This document shows, one piece after another, positions 17,774 through 25,625 of a stretch of 64,000 nucleotides of DNA (the stretch's first letter is position 1; each line of letters starts with the position of its first letter). The stretch comes from Hymenobacter lapidiphilus. Lineage in GTDB: Bacteria; Bacteroidota; Bacteroidia; Cytophagales; Hymenobacteraceae. Where the stretch lies: NCBI RefSeq assembly GCF_003417065.2, contig NZ_QVLT01000017.1, positions 1-64,000 on the forward strand, read 5' to 3'. The notes beneath the pieces were generated by a model. That model did not search any database and had not been told where the DNA came from. It worked only from the letters and a program-made list of their open reading frames with translations. The position numbers and the translations under genes were made by a program.

Positions 17774-19164
17774 TTACTTGCCGATGCAGAACTGGGTGAA
17801 AATGCTGGTGAGCAGGTCGTCGGAGCTGATTTCGCCGGTTATCTGGCCCAGGGCGCCCAGGGCATGGCGTAGGTCGGCGGCCAGCAGCTCGGTGCCGCCG
17901 CCGGTGCTCAGGCCCACCAGCACGGCGTCGAGGTGGCGGTCGGCCTGCTCCAGGCTGCGGGCGTGGCGCAGGTTGGTGACGATGGTGCTGGCTCCGGTCT
18001 GGTCGAGGCCATCGAGGCGGACGCGAGCCAGCAGGGCGGCGCGCAGCTCTTCAATGCCGACGCCCGCCCGGCAGCTAGTAGCAGCGTCTCGGGCCGGGTC
18101 TGGAAGGGGCCGGCTTGGGCTTCGGTGGCCAGGTCGAGCTTGTTGCCCACGGCTAGCACGCCCACGCCGGCAGGTAGGTTCAATGCTTCAATCTCCGCTT
18201 GAAGCTCAGCCGGAGAAGTTGTCGATAGGTCAAATAGATACACGACCAGCGCCGCCTGCTGCACCCGCTGGCGGGTGCGCTCCACGCCGAGGGCCTCTAC
18301 CACGTCGGTGGTGTCGCGCAGGCCAGCCGTATCCACGAACCGGAAGCGGATGCCTTCGATGCTCACCTCATCCTCAATCAGGTCGCGGGTGGTGCCGGCC
18401 ACCTCCGATACGATGGCGCGGTCCTCGTTGAGCAGGGCGTTGAGCAGGGTGCTTTTTCCGGCATTGGGCCGGCCAGCAATAACGGTGGTTACGCCGTTTT
18501 TGATGACGTTCCCCAACTCGAAGGAGCGCAGCAGCCGGCGCACCAGGGCCTGCACCTCTTGCAGCAGCACTACCAGCCCGGTGCGGTCGGCAAACTCCAC
18601 GTCTTCCTCCCCGAAGTCCAGCTCTAACTCCAGCAGCGCCGCGAAGTGTACCAGCTGGCCCCGTAGCTCCCGCAGCTCACGCGAGAAACCACCCCGCATC
18701 TGGCGCAGCGCCACTTGGTGGCTCAGGGCTGAGTCGGCGGCAATAAGGTCGGCCACGGCCTCAGCCTGGGCCAGGTCGAGGGCGCCGTGCAGGAAGGCCC
18801 GCTTGGTAAACTCGCCGGCTTCGGCCAGGCGGGCGCCGTGGCGCAGCAACAGCGCCAGCACCTGCCGTACGATGTAGTCGGAGCCGTGGGTACTGATTTC
18901 CACCACGTCTTCGCGGGTGTAGGAGTTCGGGCCGCGGTAGAGCGACACGACGACCTCATCGAGAATCTGCGTGCCGTCGCGCAGGGTGCCGTAGTGCAGC
19001 GTGTGGCCGGGCTGCTCGGCCAAGCGCTTGCCGGCAAACACCTCGTCGGTAATGGCAATGGCCTGGGGGCCCGAGAGGCGCACTAAGGCAATTGCCCCGG
19101 CGCCGGGCGGAGTCGAGAGGGCGACGATGGTATCGGAAAGGGAGAGGGGCAGGTCGGCGGCCAC
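17774..19164 (-). pseudogene. mnmE: tRNA modification GTPase MnmE, interrupted by one apparent frameshift
   Basis: MnmE (with MnmG) installs the carboxymethylaminomethyl group on wobble uridine of certain tRNAs. The N-terminal folate-binding domain (DTIVALSTPPGAGAIALVRLSG), the G domain (GRPNAGKST, DTAGLRDT, NKLD) and the helical region are intact to about residue 370. Past RPETLLLAA the open frame loses all resemblance. In the neighbouring frame the protein resumes as RAGVGIEELRAALLARV and ends at 17774 with QFCIGK, the invariant MnmE C-terminus with its catalytic cysteine. The total of 1391 bases is one short of 464 codons. The break maps to CCCGGCAGC at 18067-18075, where one extra G would restore the frame. 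Either a true mutation or, more likely, a base-calling error. Confidence 0.9.
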
Positions 19165-19187
19165 AGCAGTTTGGTATGATAGGGCCG

Positions 19188-19195
19188 CAAAGGTA
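19188..19195 (-). promoter_or_regulatory. -7 box for mnmE
   Basis: TACCTTTG on the minus strand is an exact TAnnTTTG match, 24 bases upstream of the mnmE start. No TTG is seen at -33. Confidence 0.5.
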
Positions 19196-19245
19196 CGGTG
19201 ACCCGAAGTGCGAACTAAAATATGAGAGGGTAAGCCCTTATAGAT

Positions 19246-19527
19246 TTATTGCCCGGTTTCACTCCGCACCGCATTGACTATGACAACTCCCAGAGGCAAG
19301 TAAAAGAATAGTTTCACCAGCCCCCCTCCAAATTCATCGTCCAATAATCCCTGAAGCCCAATCAGCAGAAAGGCTAGCACTGAAGCCACTATTTTAGACC
19401 TTCCAGATGCTTTGGGTCGTGACAGATAAAAAATAGGATAGTACAGACCCAAGGCAAGTGGGACCGTGAAGATTAAGCCTGCGAAGGCTATCGGGGTAGT
19501 TTCCGACAGGAAAAGCGTCAGCAACAT
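19246..19527 (-). CDS. small hypothetical membrane protein
   Basis: A 93-residue protein with three probable membrane helices (residues about 3-30, 46-63 and 68-86) joined by short charged loops (RPKASGRSKI, DDEFGGG). It starts with ATG and uses more A/T than the neighbouring housekeeping genes, which fits a recent or lineage-restricted gene. I do not recognise a family. It sits between mnmE and the DtxR-type regulator on the same strand, but 80 bases or more separate it from each. No functional inference is justified. Confidence 0.6.
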   Translation of the reverse strand: MLLTLFLSETTPIAFAGLIFTVPLALGLYYPIFYLSRPKASGRSKIVASVLAFLLIGLQGLLDDEFGGGLVKLFFYLPLGVVIVNAVRSETGQ

Positions 19528-19609
19528 GGCCCGAGTTAGTTGATGGTGGGTATCGTATGGCTTGGTTTCATCAACGCAGAATTATCGGCACCAAAATGGC
19601 TTTCGGCCA

Positions 19610-20269
19610 TCAATCCGTTAGCATCAGGTTACGACTTACCTCGGCTGAAATGAGCTGCTTGCCTTCTTTGTTGATTCTGATTTCCAAGGAATTGTCAAAT
19701 AGTATCTTATCCATGACTTCAATGTGCGTGCCGAGGCCAACGCCCACCTTGTCGAGGTACTGCAAGAAGGGGGCGGAGGTGTTCCTGACAGACACCACGC
19801 GGCCCTGCTCGCCGGGGCGCAGGTCGGCTAGCAGGCGGTGCTCGGGGCGGTGCAATACGCCTTCGGCCGTCGGAATCGGGTCGCCATGGGGGTCAAGCTG
19901 CGGGAAGCCCAGAAACTCATCGAGGCGGCGCACCAGCAGCTCGGAGTCGACGTGCTCCATCTGCTCGGCCACGTCGTGCACCTCATCCCAGTGAAATCCG
20001 AAGTGCTGAACCAGAAATACCTCCCATAAACGGTGCTTGCGGATGGTGGCCAGCGCCACCCGCCGCCCGGCCTCGGTGAGCGTGACGCCCCGGTAGCGGG
20101 TGTAGTTGACGAGGCCCTTCTCGCCGAGGCGCCGCAGCATATCGGTCACCGAAGCCGGGCGGGTTAGTAGCTCCTCGGCCACACTGTTGGTGCTCACCTC
20201 GGTGCCCGGCTGAAACTCCGAGAGTTTGTAAACGGCTTTCAGATAGTTTTCCTCAGTGAAGCTGGGCAT
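19610..20269 (-). CDS. DtxR/MntR family metal-dependent transcriptional regulator
   Basis: A 219-residue regulator of the DtxR/IdeR/MntR family. The winged helix-turn-helix (about 1-70) includes TEENYLKAVYKL and VAEELLTRPASVTDMLRRLGEKGLV; the dimerisation and metal-binding domain follows (RKHRLWEVFLVQHFGFHWDEVHDVAEQMEHV), with His and Glu residues in the family positions. A C-terminal SH3-like FeoA domain (about 145-219) ends the protein. Such repressors bind DNA with Mn or Fe and control metal uptake. No transporter gene is adjacent, so its targets lie elsewhere. A TATCTTTG -7 box and the fabH terminator lie just upstream. Confidence 0.93.
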   Translation of the reverse strand: MPSFTEENYLKAVYKLSEFQPGTEVSTNSVAEELLTRPASVTDMLRRLGEKGLVNYTRYRGVTLTEAGRRVALATIRKHRLWEVFLVQHFGFHWDEVHDVAEQMEHVDSELLVRRLDEFLGFPQLDPHGDPIPTAEGVLHRPEHRLLADLRPGEQGRVVSVRNTSAPFLQYLDKVGVGLGTHIEVMDKILFDNSLEIRINKEGKQLISAEVSRNLMLTD

Positions 20270-20289
20270 GCGTGTTGAAGGTCAAAAGT

Positions 20290-20297
20290 CAAAGATA
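20290..20297 (-). promoter_or_regulatory. -7 box for the DtxR-type regulator
   Basis: TATCTTTG on the minus strand is an exact TAnnTTTG match 21 bases upstream of the start codon. It partly overlaps the T-run of the fabH terminator, so the two genes are punctuated back to back. No -33 TTG is evident. Confidence 0.4.
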
Positions 20298-20364
20298 AAA
20301 AGCCAAAGTGCGGAGCCAGTTGCGCTGCTTCAAGCGACGTAGCGGGCTTCACACTTTGCTTTTT
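20297..20364 (-). terminator. fabH terminator
   Basis: AAAAAGCcAAAGTG (20297-20310) pairs with CACTTTGCTTTTT (20352-20364), with weaker complementarity further in. On the minus strand it ends in TTTTT. It lies 22 bases after the fabH stop. Confidence 0.65.
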
Positions 20365-20386
20365 AGGTTTTACTCAAGTCTGGAAT

Positions 20387-21406
20387 TTACCATTTAACAA
20401 GCGCCGAGGCCCAAGTGAAGCCCGAGCCGAAGGCGGCCAGACACACCAAGTCGCCGCGCTTGATGCGGCCTTCCTGCACGGCCTCGCTCAGGGCGATGGG
20501 CACCGAGGCGGCGGTGGTGTTGCCGTAGCGCTGGATGTTGCTGAATATCTTGTCGTCGGGGAGGCCCATTTTCTGCTGCACGTACTGGGTGATGCGCAGG
20601 TTGGCCTGGTGCGGAATGAGCATGTCGAGGTCCTGGGGCTGGTAACCGTTGGCATCAAGCGCCTCCTTGATAACCTGCGGGAAGCGCACCACGGCGTGCT
20701 TGAACACGTTCTGGCCGTTCATGACAGGGTAGAGCTCAACCTCGTTCTCCAGATTCTGGATAAACGCGGTCCGGTCCTGGCGGTTCGAACTGGGCTCCTT
20801 CACAATCAGCTCCTCGGCGTATTCGCCCTGCGCATGCAGGTGGGTGCTCAGCACACCGTGGCCCTCGCGGGTGCAGGGGCGCATCACTACGGCCCCGGCA
20901 CCATCACCAAAAATAACCGATACGGCCCGGCCGCGGGTGCTGATATCGAGGCCCGAGGAGTGGATTTCGGAGCCTACCACCAGCACGTTGTCGTACATGC
21001 CGGTTTTGATGAACTGGTCGGCCATGCTCAGCGCATACACGAAGCCCGAGCATTGGTTGCGCACGTCGAAGGCCGGAATGGGGGCCTTGATGCCCAATTC
21101 ACGCTGCAACAGTACGCCCGAGCCAGGGAAAAAGTAGTCGGGCGAAAGCGTGGCAAATACAATCATCTGTACGTCGTCGGGCTCGAGGCCAGCCATTTCC
21201 AGGGCGCGGCGGGCCGCTTTAGCGCCCATGTTGGCGGTAGTGTCGGTGCCTTCGGTGAACCAGCGCCGCTCCTTGATGCCGGTGCGTTCCTGAATCCACT
21301 CGTCGGTGGTTTCCATCAGAGTAGTGAGGTCGGCATTGGTGACCACGCGCTCGGGCACGTAATGGCCGACGCCGGCAATTTCAGAGTTGCGGAGAGAGTT
21401 GTTCAT
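20387..21406 (-). CDS. fabH: 3-oxoacyl-ACP synthase III (FabH)
   Basis: A 339-residue beta-ketoacyl-ACP synthase III, which starts fatty acid synthesis by condensing an acyl-CoA primer with malonyl-ACP. The catalytic triad is visible: Cys119 in RNQCSGF, His in LIPHQANLRI and Asn in RYGNTTAAS. GDGAGAVVM is the usual glycine turn. In Bacteroidota the primer is often branched, but this cannot be read here. It stands alone: plsX and rpmF, its common neighbours, are not in the window, so this may be one of two FabH paralogues. It is followed by its own terminator. Confidence 0.95.
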   Translation of the reverse strand: MNNSLRNSEIAGVGHYVPERVVTNADLTTLMETTDEWIQERTGIKERRWFTEGTDTTANMGAKAARRALEMAGLEPDDVQMIVFATLSPDYFFPGSGVLLQRELGIKAPIPAFDVRNQCSGFVYALSMADQFIKTGMYDNVLVVGSEIHSSGLDISTRGRAVSVIFGDGAGAVVMRPCTREGHGVLSTHLHAQGEYAEELIVKEPSSNRQDRTAFIQNLENEVELYPVMNGQNVFKHAVVRFPQVIKEALDANGYQPQDLDMLIPHQANLRITQYVQQKMGLPDDKIFSNIQRYGNTTAASVPIALSEAVQEGRIKRGDLVCLAAFGSGFTWASALVKW

Positions 21407-21502
21407 CGGGGGAGGGATTTGCGGAGCAGTGCAGTATGTGGCAAACGCCGAAGGTAAATAAAAACGGTGCCGGTTCCGTAAACGGGCTGCTAAGGTCGGT
21501 AG

Positions 21503-22720
21503 TTACCCAATAGAATCCAGCAGTGCCAATAATTTTTTGGCTTCCGGCTCCCAGAAGGCCAGCGGCGGCGGCCCATGTGGGTAATAGGTGCCCACTTGCA
21601 GCGCTGCCGCCAGCTCGCTAGCCGGCGGGTAATCGGTCTGCTGAAAATCGAAGACGAGTCCTGCGCCGGCGGCTTCGGCCAGCGGCTGCCAGAGCGGGTT
21701 GGGCGGCAGCACCAGCGGCAGGGCCAGGCCCAGGTACTCGAACAGCTTGGTAGGCACGCAGCGGGCCGTGCTGGGGTGGGGCCGGTAGGGCAGCAGGGCC
21801 AAATGGCTGCGGCGCAGCTCGGCCACTACAGCCGCGTGGGGTACCAGCGCCGCCCCGCCCACCAGCGTAATGCCCCCATCGGCCACGGCCGCTTGCAGCC
21901 GCGCCAGCAGCGCTGGCTGCTGGCAGGCCCCGATGATGGTGAGGTGAGCCAGCGGCCATACCGTGCGCAAGTGGGCCGCAAACCGCAGTGCCTCCCACAC
22001 CCCGTTCAGCTCCGAAATAGTGCCCGAATACACCAGCCGCAGCGGCTCCGAAACATCGGGCAGTCGGCGCGGCCAGGCAGCCGGCACAGCATCGTAGGGT
22101 TGATACTTGTTTTCAATGATGAGAACCGGTTTTGAGCTTTTAGTTGCTGGTTTTTGGCTTTTGGAAGGGGGGAAGAGTGTGAATGGCGTTAAATCTGAAA
22201 CTGACACCCCGGCCGCGAAGGGCAGCTCGGCGGCGTAGCTGCGCTCGGCCAGCAGCACAGCAGCGGCGCGGGCAGCGGCCAGCGTTTCGAGGCGGCGCAC
22301 TAGTCCCGCCAGCACATTACGAGCCCAGGGTGGGTACACGGCCTGCGTCTGAATGTTGAGGGCGTAGTTTTCGCGCACATCATATACAAAGTGCCGGCCC
22401 CGCCCCAGCCACTGCCAGAGCACGGTGGCCGGCAGTAGCTCGGGAGCATGTACAAATACCACCGTCGGCCGCAACTCCTGCAGCAGCTCCCAATAGCGCC
22501 ACTGGGCCCGCAGCCGCGCCAGGCTCAGACGGGAGCCGCGCAGCAACTCGTGCACGTGCAGGTTGGTAGGCAGGTCGGGCGGTTGGGGCGCGGCGCGGCC
22601 CGCTACGTGTACCTGGGCTCCGGGCCGTTGCGCCAGGGTCCGCCCGAACTTGCCCAGCATCCGGGTATCATCGAGAGGCTTGAGTACGGAGGCTAGTAAA
22701 ATGGTGAGGGCGGGCGGCAT
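21503..22720 (-). CDS. glycosyltransferase, GT-B fold (family 4-like)
   Basis: A 405-residue protein with the two Rossmann-like halves of a GT-B glycosyltransferase. The N-terminal half has FVHAPELLPATV and HFVYDVRENYAL; the C-terminal half has LVYSGTISELNGVWEAL, a LTIIGACQQP strand and TKLFEYLGLALPLVLPPNPLW, which resembles the nucleotide-sugar binding EX7E region though the motif is degenerate. No signal peptide or membrane helix. Donor and acceptor cannot be inferred, and it is not in a polysaccharide cluster; cell-surface glycan or glycolipid synthesis is a reasonable guess only. It is divergently arranged with dapD across 142 bases. Confidence 0.8.
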   Translation of the reverse strand: MPPALTILLASVLKPLDDTRMLGKFGRTLAQRPGAQVHVAGRAAPQPPDLPTNLHVHELLRGSRLSLARLRAQWRYWELLQELRPTVVFVHAPELLPATVLWQWLGRGRHFVYDVRENYALNIQTQAVYPPWARNVLAGLVRRLETLAAARAAAVLLAERSYAAELPFAAGVSVSDLTPFTLFPPSKSQKPATKSSKPVLIIENKYQPYDAVPAAWPRRLPDVSEPLRLVYSGTISELNGVWEALRFAAHLRTVWPLAHLTIIGACQQPALLARLQAAVADGGITLVGGAALVPHAAVVAELRRSHLALLPYRPHPSTARCVPTKLFEYLGLALPLVLPPNPLWQPLAEAAGAGLVFDFQQTDYPPASELAAALQVGTYYPHGPPPLAFWEPEAKKLLALLDSIG

Positions 22721-22862
22721 AATGGGAGCGAAGATGCGGTTTTTTGGTTCTTCGGAGGTGCGGTTTGGCTTCCGCAGACTTTATTGCAAGCCATATAATC
22801 GGGCCCTCGGTCGGCATCTGCTACCTTTAAGCCCAATATCAACCCCAGCAACCAACATCCAA

Positions 22863-23681
22863 ATGACCGACCTGCAACCTCTCATTGAAGCCGCCTGGAA
22901 CGACCGGAGCCTGCTGCAGCAGCCCGCCACCCTGCAAGCCATTGAGCACGTTATCGAAGAACTCGACAAGGGCCGCCTGCGCGTGGCCCAGCCTAACGCC
23001 GACGGCAGCTGGCTGGTGAACGACTGGGTGAAAAAGGCCGTGATTCTTTATTTTCCGGTCCGCCAGATGGAAACCATAGAAGTCGGCCCTTTCGAGTTCC
23101 GCGACAAAATGCGCCTCAAAACCGACTACCAGGGGCAGGGTGTGCGCGTGGTGCCGCCGGCCGTGGCCCGCTACGGCGCCTACCTGGCTTCGGGCGTTAT
23201 CCTGATGCCCAGCTACGTGAACATCGGTGCCTGGGTAGGAGAGGGCACGATGGTGGACACCTGGGCCACCGTGGGCTCCTGCGCCCAGATTGGCGCCGGC
23301 GTGCACCTGAGTGGGGGTGTGGGCATTGGCGGCGTGCTGGAGCCCGTGCAGGCCGCCCCGGTTATCATAGAAGACGGCGCTTTCGTGGGTTCGCGCAGTA
23401 TTCTGGTGGAAGGCTGCTTCGTGGGCCGGGAGGCCGTTATCGGGGCCGGCGTTACCATCACGGGCAGCACCCGCATCATCGATGTAACGGGTGCCGAGCC
23501 CAAGGAGTACCGGGGCCACGTGCCGGCCCGCTCGGTGGTTATTCCGGGCACGGTGGCCAAGCAATTCGCGGCCGGCGAGTACCAGGTGCCCTGCGCCCTC
23601 ATCATCGGCCAGCGCAAGCCCAGCACCGACCTCAAAACCAGCCTCAACGACGCCCTGCGCGAACACAACGTAGCCATCTAA
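22863..23681 (+). CDS. dapD: 2,3,4,5-tetrahydropyridine-2,6-dicarboxylate N-succinyltransferase
   Basis: A 272-residue left-handed beta-helix acyltransferase in the succinylase branch of lysine and diaminopimelate synthesis, which feeds both protein and peptidoglycan. The N-terminal helical domain (DLQPLIEAAWNDRSLL) leads to hexapeptide repeats (SYVNIGAWVGEGTMVDTWATVGSCAQIG, GGVLEPVQAAPVIIEDGAFVGS) typical of DapD. The ORF is open 100 codons upstream but the family N-terminus is MTDLQPLIEAAW at 22863, which I use. TACCTTTA at 22822-22829 is a possible -7 box. The stop codon TAA is the first triplet of the large palindromic repeat that follows. Confidence 0.96.
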   Translation: MTDLQPLIEAAWNDRSLLQQPATLQAIEHVIEELDKGRLRVAQPNADGSWLVNDWVKKAVILYFPVRQMETIEVGPFEFRDKMRLKTDYQGQGVRVVPPAVARYGAYLASGVILMPSYVNIGAWVGEGTMVDTWATVGSCAQIGAGVHLSGGVGIGGVLEPVQAAPVIIEDGAFVGSRSILVEGCFVGREAVIGAGVTITGSTRIIDVTGAEPKEYRGHVPARSVVIPGTVAKQFAAGEYQVPCALIIGQRKPSTDLKTSLNDALREHNVAI

Positions 23682-23978
23682 TCACAGATGTTGCAGATGT
23701 TGCCGATAGCGCAGATTCGTGCTGGGCTTCGGATGAAAAAATGATTGGATAGCCTAGATTTGCTTAGAGTCGTGGCCAGCCGATGAGCAGATAACCGGCT
23801 TATTGGTTGGCCACCTATCTTTGAGAAGTTTTGATAACTAGCTTTCGACTTCCGTTAGCGCCAACAGAACGACGTGTCGTCCGCTCGGCACGACAAGAAT
23901 CTGCGTCATCCAATCATTTTTTCATCCGAAGCCAGCACAAATCTGCGCTATCGGCAACATCTGCAACATCTGTGATTA
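23679..23978. repeat. palindromic element A, ~70-base arms
   Basis: Left arm 23679-23750 and right arm 23908-23978 are inverted copies differing by one substitution and one extra base. They are separated by 157 bases that contain a -7 box. The left arm begins with the dapD stop codon (TAATCACAG...). The right arm carries the only plausible start codon (GTG 23972) of the next gene. Arms are rich in CAGATGTTG units. The same GGATGACGCAGAT word and TAA(A)TCAC end occur in element B 1.4 kb away, so these are members of a family of mobile or formerly mobile palindromes. Confidence 0.85.
23816..23823 (+). promoter_or_regulatory. -7 box inside palindromic element A
   Basis: TATCTTTG, exact match to TAnnTTTG, in the spacer of element A. 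It would drive the unknown gene starting at 23972 with a leader of ~140 bases made mainly of the right arm. TTG triplets nearby are too close to serve as a standard -33 box. Confidence 0.4.
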
Positions 23979-24775
23979 AGAATGTCGTATCGGCCGCGCA
24001 GGCCCGCGAGGAAGTGCGCGACTACGTGGCCCAGGAACTGAGCCTCGACCCTGAAACCATCCAGACCCGCGTTGTTTTCAACCGCGAACTACCCTGGGTA
24101 GACGGCCGTACCCGGCCCTGCTTTCTGGTGGAGTGGGCCGAGCCCAATGGCCGCGACGGCGTGGCCCTGGCCGGCCCCTACACGCACAATTTCTTCGAGT
24201 TTACCCGCGCCGACGCCTATCAGCTGGGTGCGCAGAACGCTTGGCGTCAGCAGCTGCTCAACTTGTACGCCGGCTGCGAACTGGTGGTACATGCCCGCCT
24301 CACGCAGACGCTTACTGACGTGCCCGACCCCACGCGGCTGGCCGTTATCAAGCAGAGCCTGCAGGAGCGCAGCAACTGGCGCGTAGCCGTGAACGTGTCG
24401 TTGCGCGAGTTTCTGCGCCTGGGCACTGATGAGTACTACATCTTCAACGGAAGCTGGGTCTGGAACCCACATTACCACTACTCGGCCGTTAAAGGCTTCA
24501 TGCCTTTCGGCGATAAAACCCTGATGACGCTGCCCAAGCAGGAGTTCATCCCGGTTCGCTCGCACTCGCCCTTCGAGGCGCTGCCCGAAGTAGGCGAAGA
24601 CGGCGCGTACCCTGGTGAGCTGGTCAGCTTCATCATCGTGCGCAACGACCAGATTATTGAAACCCGCGACCTCGACCTCTACACCCGCACCCTGATGAAC
24701 CAGGTGGCCACCTTTTACGCCCTCGGCCGCGACCAAGGGCCCTTTCAGATTGAAATGGCCGAGCAGCAGGGGTAG
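23972..24775 (+). CDS. conserved-looking protein of unknown function
   Basis: A soluble protein of 267 residues with no signal peptide or membrane segment. Distinctive stretches are ELPWVDGRTRPCFLVEWAEPNGRDG, AGPYTHNFFEFTRADAYQLG, FNGSWVWNPHYHYSAVKGFMPFGDKTLMTLPKQEF and ELVSFIIVRNDQIIETRDLDLYTRTLMNQV, which look like ordered, conserved core but do not match a family I know. The start is GTG at 23972 (MIKNVVSAAQAREEV); upstream codons lie inside the palindromic element and read as junk, and no ATG is available before the conserved part. So the repeat seems to have supplied the start codon. Downstream it shares a bidirectional terminator with msrA. I do not assign a function. Confidence 0.75.
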   Translation: MIKNVVSAAQAREEVRDYVAQELSLDPETIQTRVVFNRELPWVDGRTRPCFLVEWAEPNGRDGVALAGPYTHNFFEFTRADAYQLGAQNAWRQQLLNLYAGCELVVHARLTQTLTDVPDPTRLAVIKQSLQERSNWRVAVNVSLREFLRLGTDEYYIFNGSWVWNPHYHYSAVKGFMPFGDKTLMTLPKQEFIPVRSHSPFEALPEVGEDGAYPGELVSFIIVRNDQIIETRDLDLYTRTLMNQVATFYALGRDQGPFQIEMAEQQG

Positions 24776-24781
24776 CTTTTG

Positions 24782-24882
24782 GAAGTGAATAGAAAGAAGG
24801 GAGAGGGGAGACTTTCGTACTGATGCCCAAAAATGGTGTAACAGCACGAAAATCTCCCCTCTCCCTTCTTTCTATGCGCTTC
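24782..24882. terminator. bidirectional hairpin between convergent genes
   Basis: Arms of 37 bases (24782-24818 and 24846-24882) containing AGAAAGAAGGGAGAGGGGAGA and its complement, with two or three mismatches. The hairpin fills the gap between the unknown gene and msrA. T-runs are short, so stem strength is the main argument. Confidence 0.75.
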
Positions 24883-24887
24883 TGAAA

Positions 24888-25427
24888 TTACGCTACTTCG
24901 CTTTTGAGCTTGTCGCCGAACACCGACTTCACCTTATCCACTTTGCTTTTGACCACGAACTGGCAGTAGGGCTGGCTGCGGTTTAGGTTATAGTAGTTCT
25001 GGTGGTAGGCCTCGGCGGGGTAAAACTCCGGCAGGGGCATTATTTCGGTGGTAATGGGGCCGTCGAAGGCGTTGGCATCGGCAAGCTTCTGCTTATAAGC
25101 TTCGGCCAGGCGCTGCTGCTCGTCGGAGTTGGTGTAGATGCCCGAGCGATACTGCGTACCGGCGTCGTTGCCCTGGCGGTTAAGGGTGGTGGGGTCGTGG
25201 GTTTTCCAGAACACCTCCAGCAGGTCCTCGAAGCTGATAACGGCCGGGTCGTAGCTGACCTGAATGACTTCGTTGTGGCCCGTCAGGCCGCTGCATACTT
25301 CTTTATAAGTCGGGTTGGAGATGCGCCCGCCGGTGTAGCCCGACACCACTTTCTCTACGCCCTTCAGGTTCTGAAATACAGCTTCGGTGCACCAGAAGCA
25401 GCCGCCGCCAAATGTAGCTTGTTCCAT
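24888..25427 (-). CDS. msrA: peptide-methionine (S)-S-oxide reductase MsrA
   Basis: A 179-residue enzyme repairing oxidised methionine in proteins with thioredoxin as donor. The hallmark GGCFWC has the catalytic Cys10 and Cys13. GYTGG, YDPAVISFEDLLEVFWKTHDPT and QYRSGIY are the standard MsrA blocks. No MsrB domain is fused. There is no signal peptide, so it is cytosolic. The ATG lies directly against the left end of palindromic element B: the last base of the start codon complement is the first base of the repeat. Any promoter must therefore be inside or beyond the element. Confidence 0.97.
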   Translation of the reverse strand: MEQATFGGGCFWCTEAVFQNLKGVEKVVSGYTGGRISNPTYKEVCSGLTGHNEVIQVSYDPAVISFEDLLEVFWKTHDPTTLNRQGNDAGTQYRSGIYTNSDEQQRLAEAYKQKLADANAFDGPITTEIMPLPEFYPAEAYHQNYYNLNRSQPYCQFVVKSKVDKVKSVFGDKLKSEVA

Positions 25428-25625
25428 AAATCACGGATGTTGAATCGCAGATGTTGCAGATGAGAAGGATGACGCAGATACATTCTGCGGTGCCCCTATA
25501 ACGCGTAAGGGCCGGTGGCTGTTCATAAACCCTGATATAATGCCAGCGCGGAGAATAACCGACTCAAAACGAACTTGCGTTACCCTTTTCATCTGCAACA
25601 TCTGCGATTCAACATCCGTGATTTA
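25427..25625. repeat. palindromic element B, 37-base perfect arms
   Basis: Arms 25427-25463 and 25589-25625 are perfect inverted repeats beginning TAAATCACGGATGTTG. The 125-base centre contains GGATGACGCAGAT, a word also present in element A. The outer TAAA at the right end supplies the stop codon of the 3-hydroxybutyryl-CoA dehydrogenase gene (minus strand), and the left end abuts the msrA start codon. Confidence 0.85.

Noticed and set aside
17774..19164. Programmed frameshift in mnmE
   Set aside because: No slippery heptamer or stimulatory structure is visible at the break, and another gene has the same kind of lost G, so sequence error or mutation is simpler.
22563..22862. 100-codon upstream extension of dapD
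   Set aside because: It overlaps the divergent glycosyltransferase start, and DapD proteins begin at MTDLQPLIEAAW.
23831..23971. Upstream TTG extension of the unknown protein gene
   Set aside because: These codons run through the spacer and right arm of the palindromic element and read as non-protein; GTG 23972 is better.
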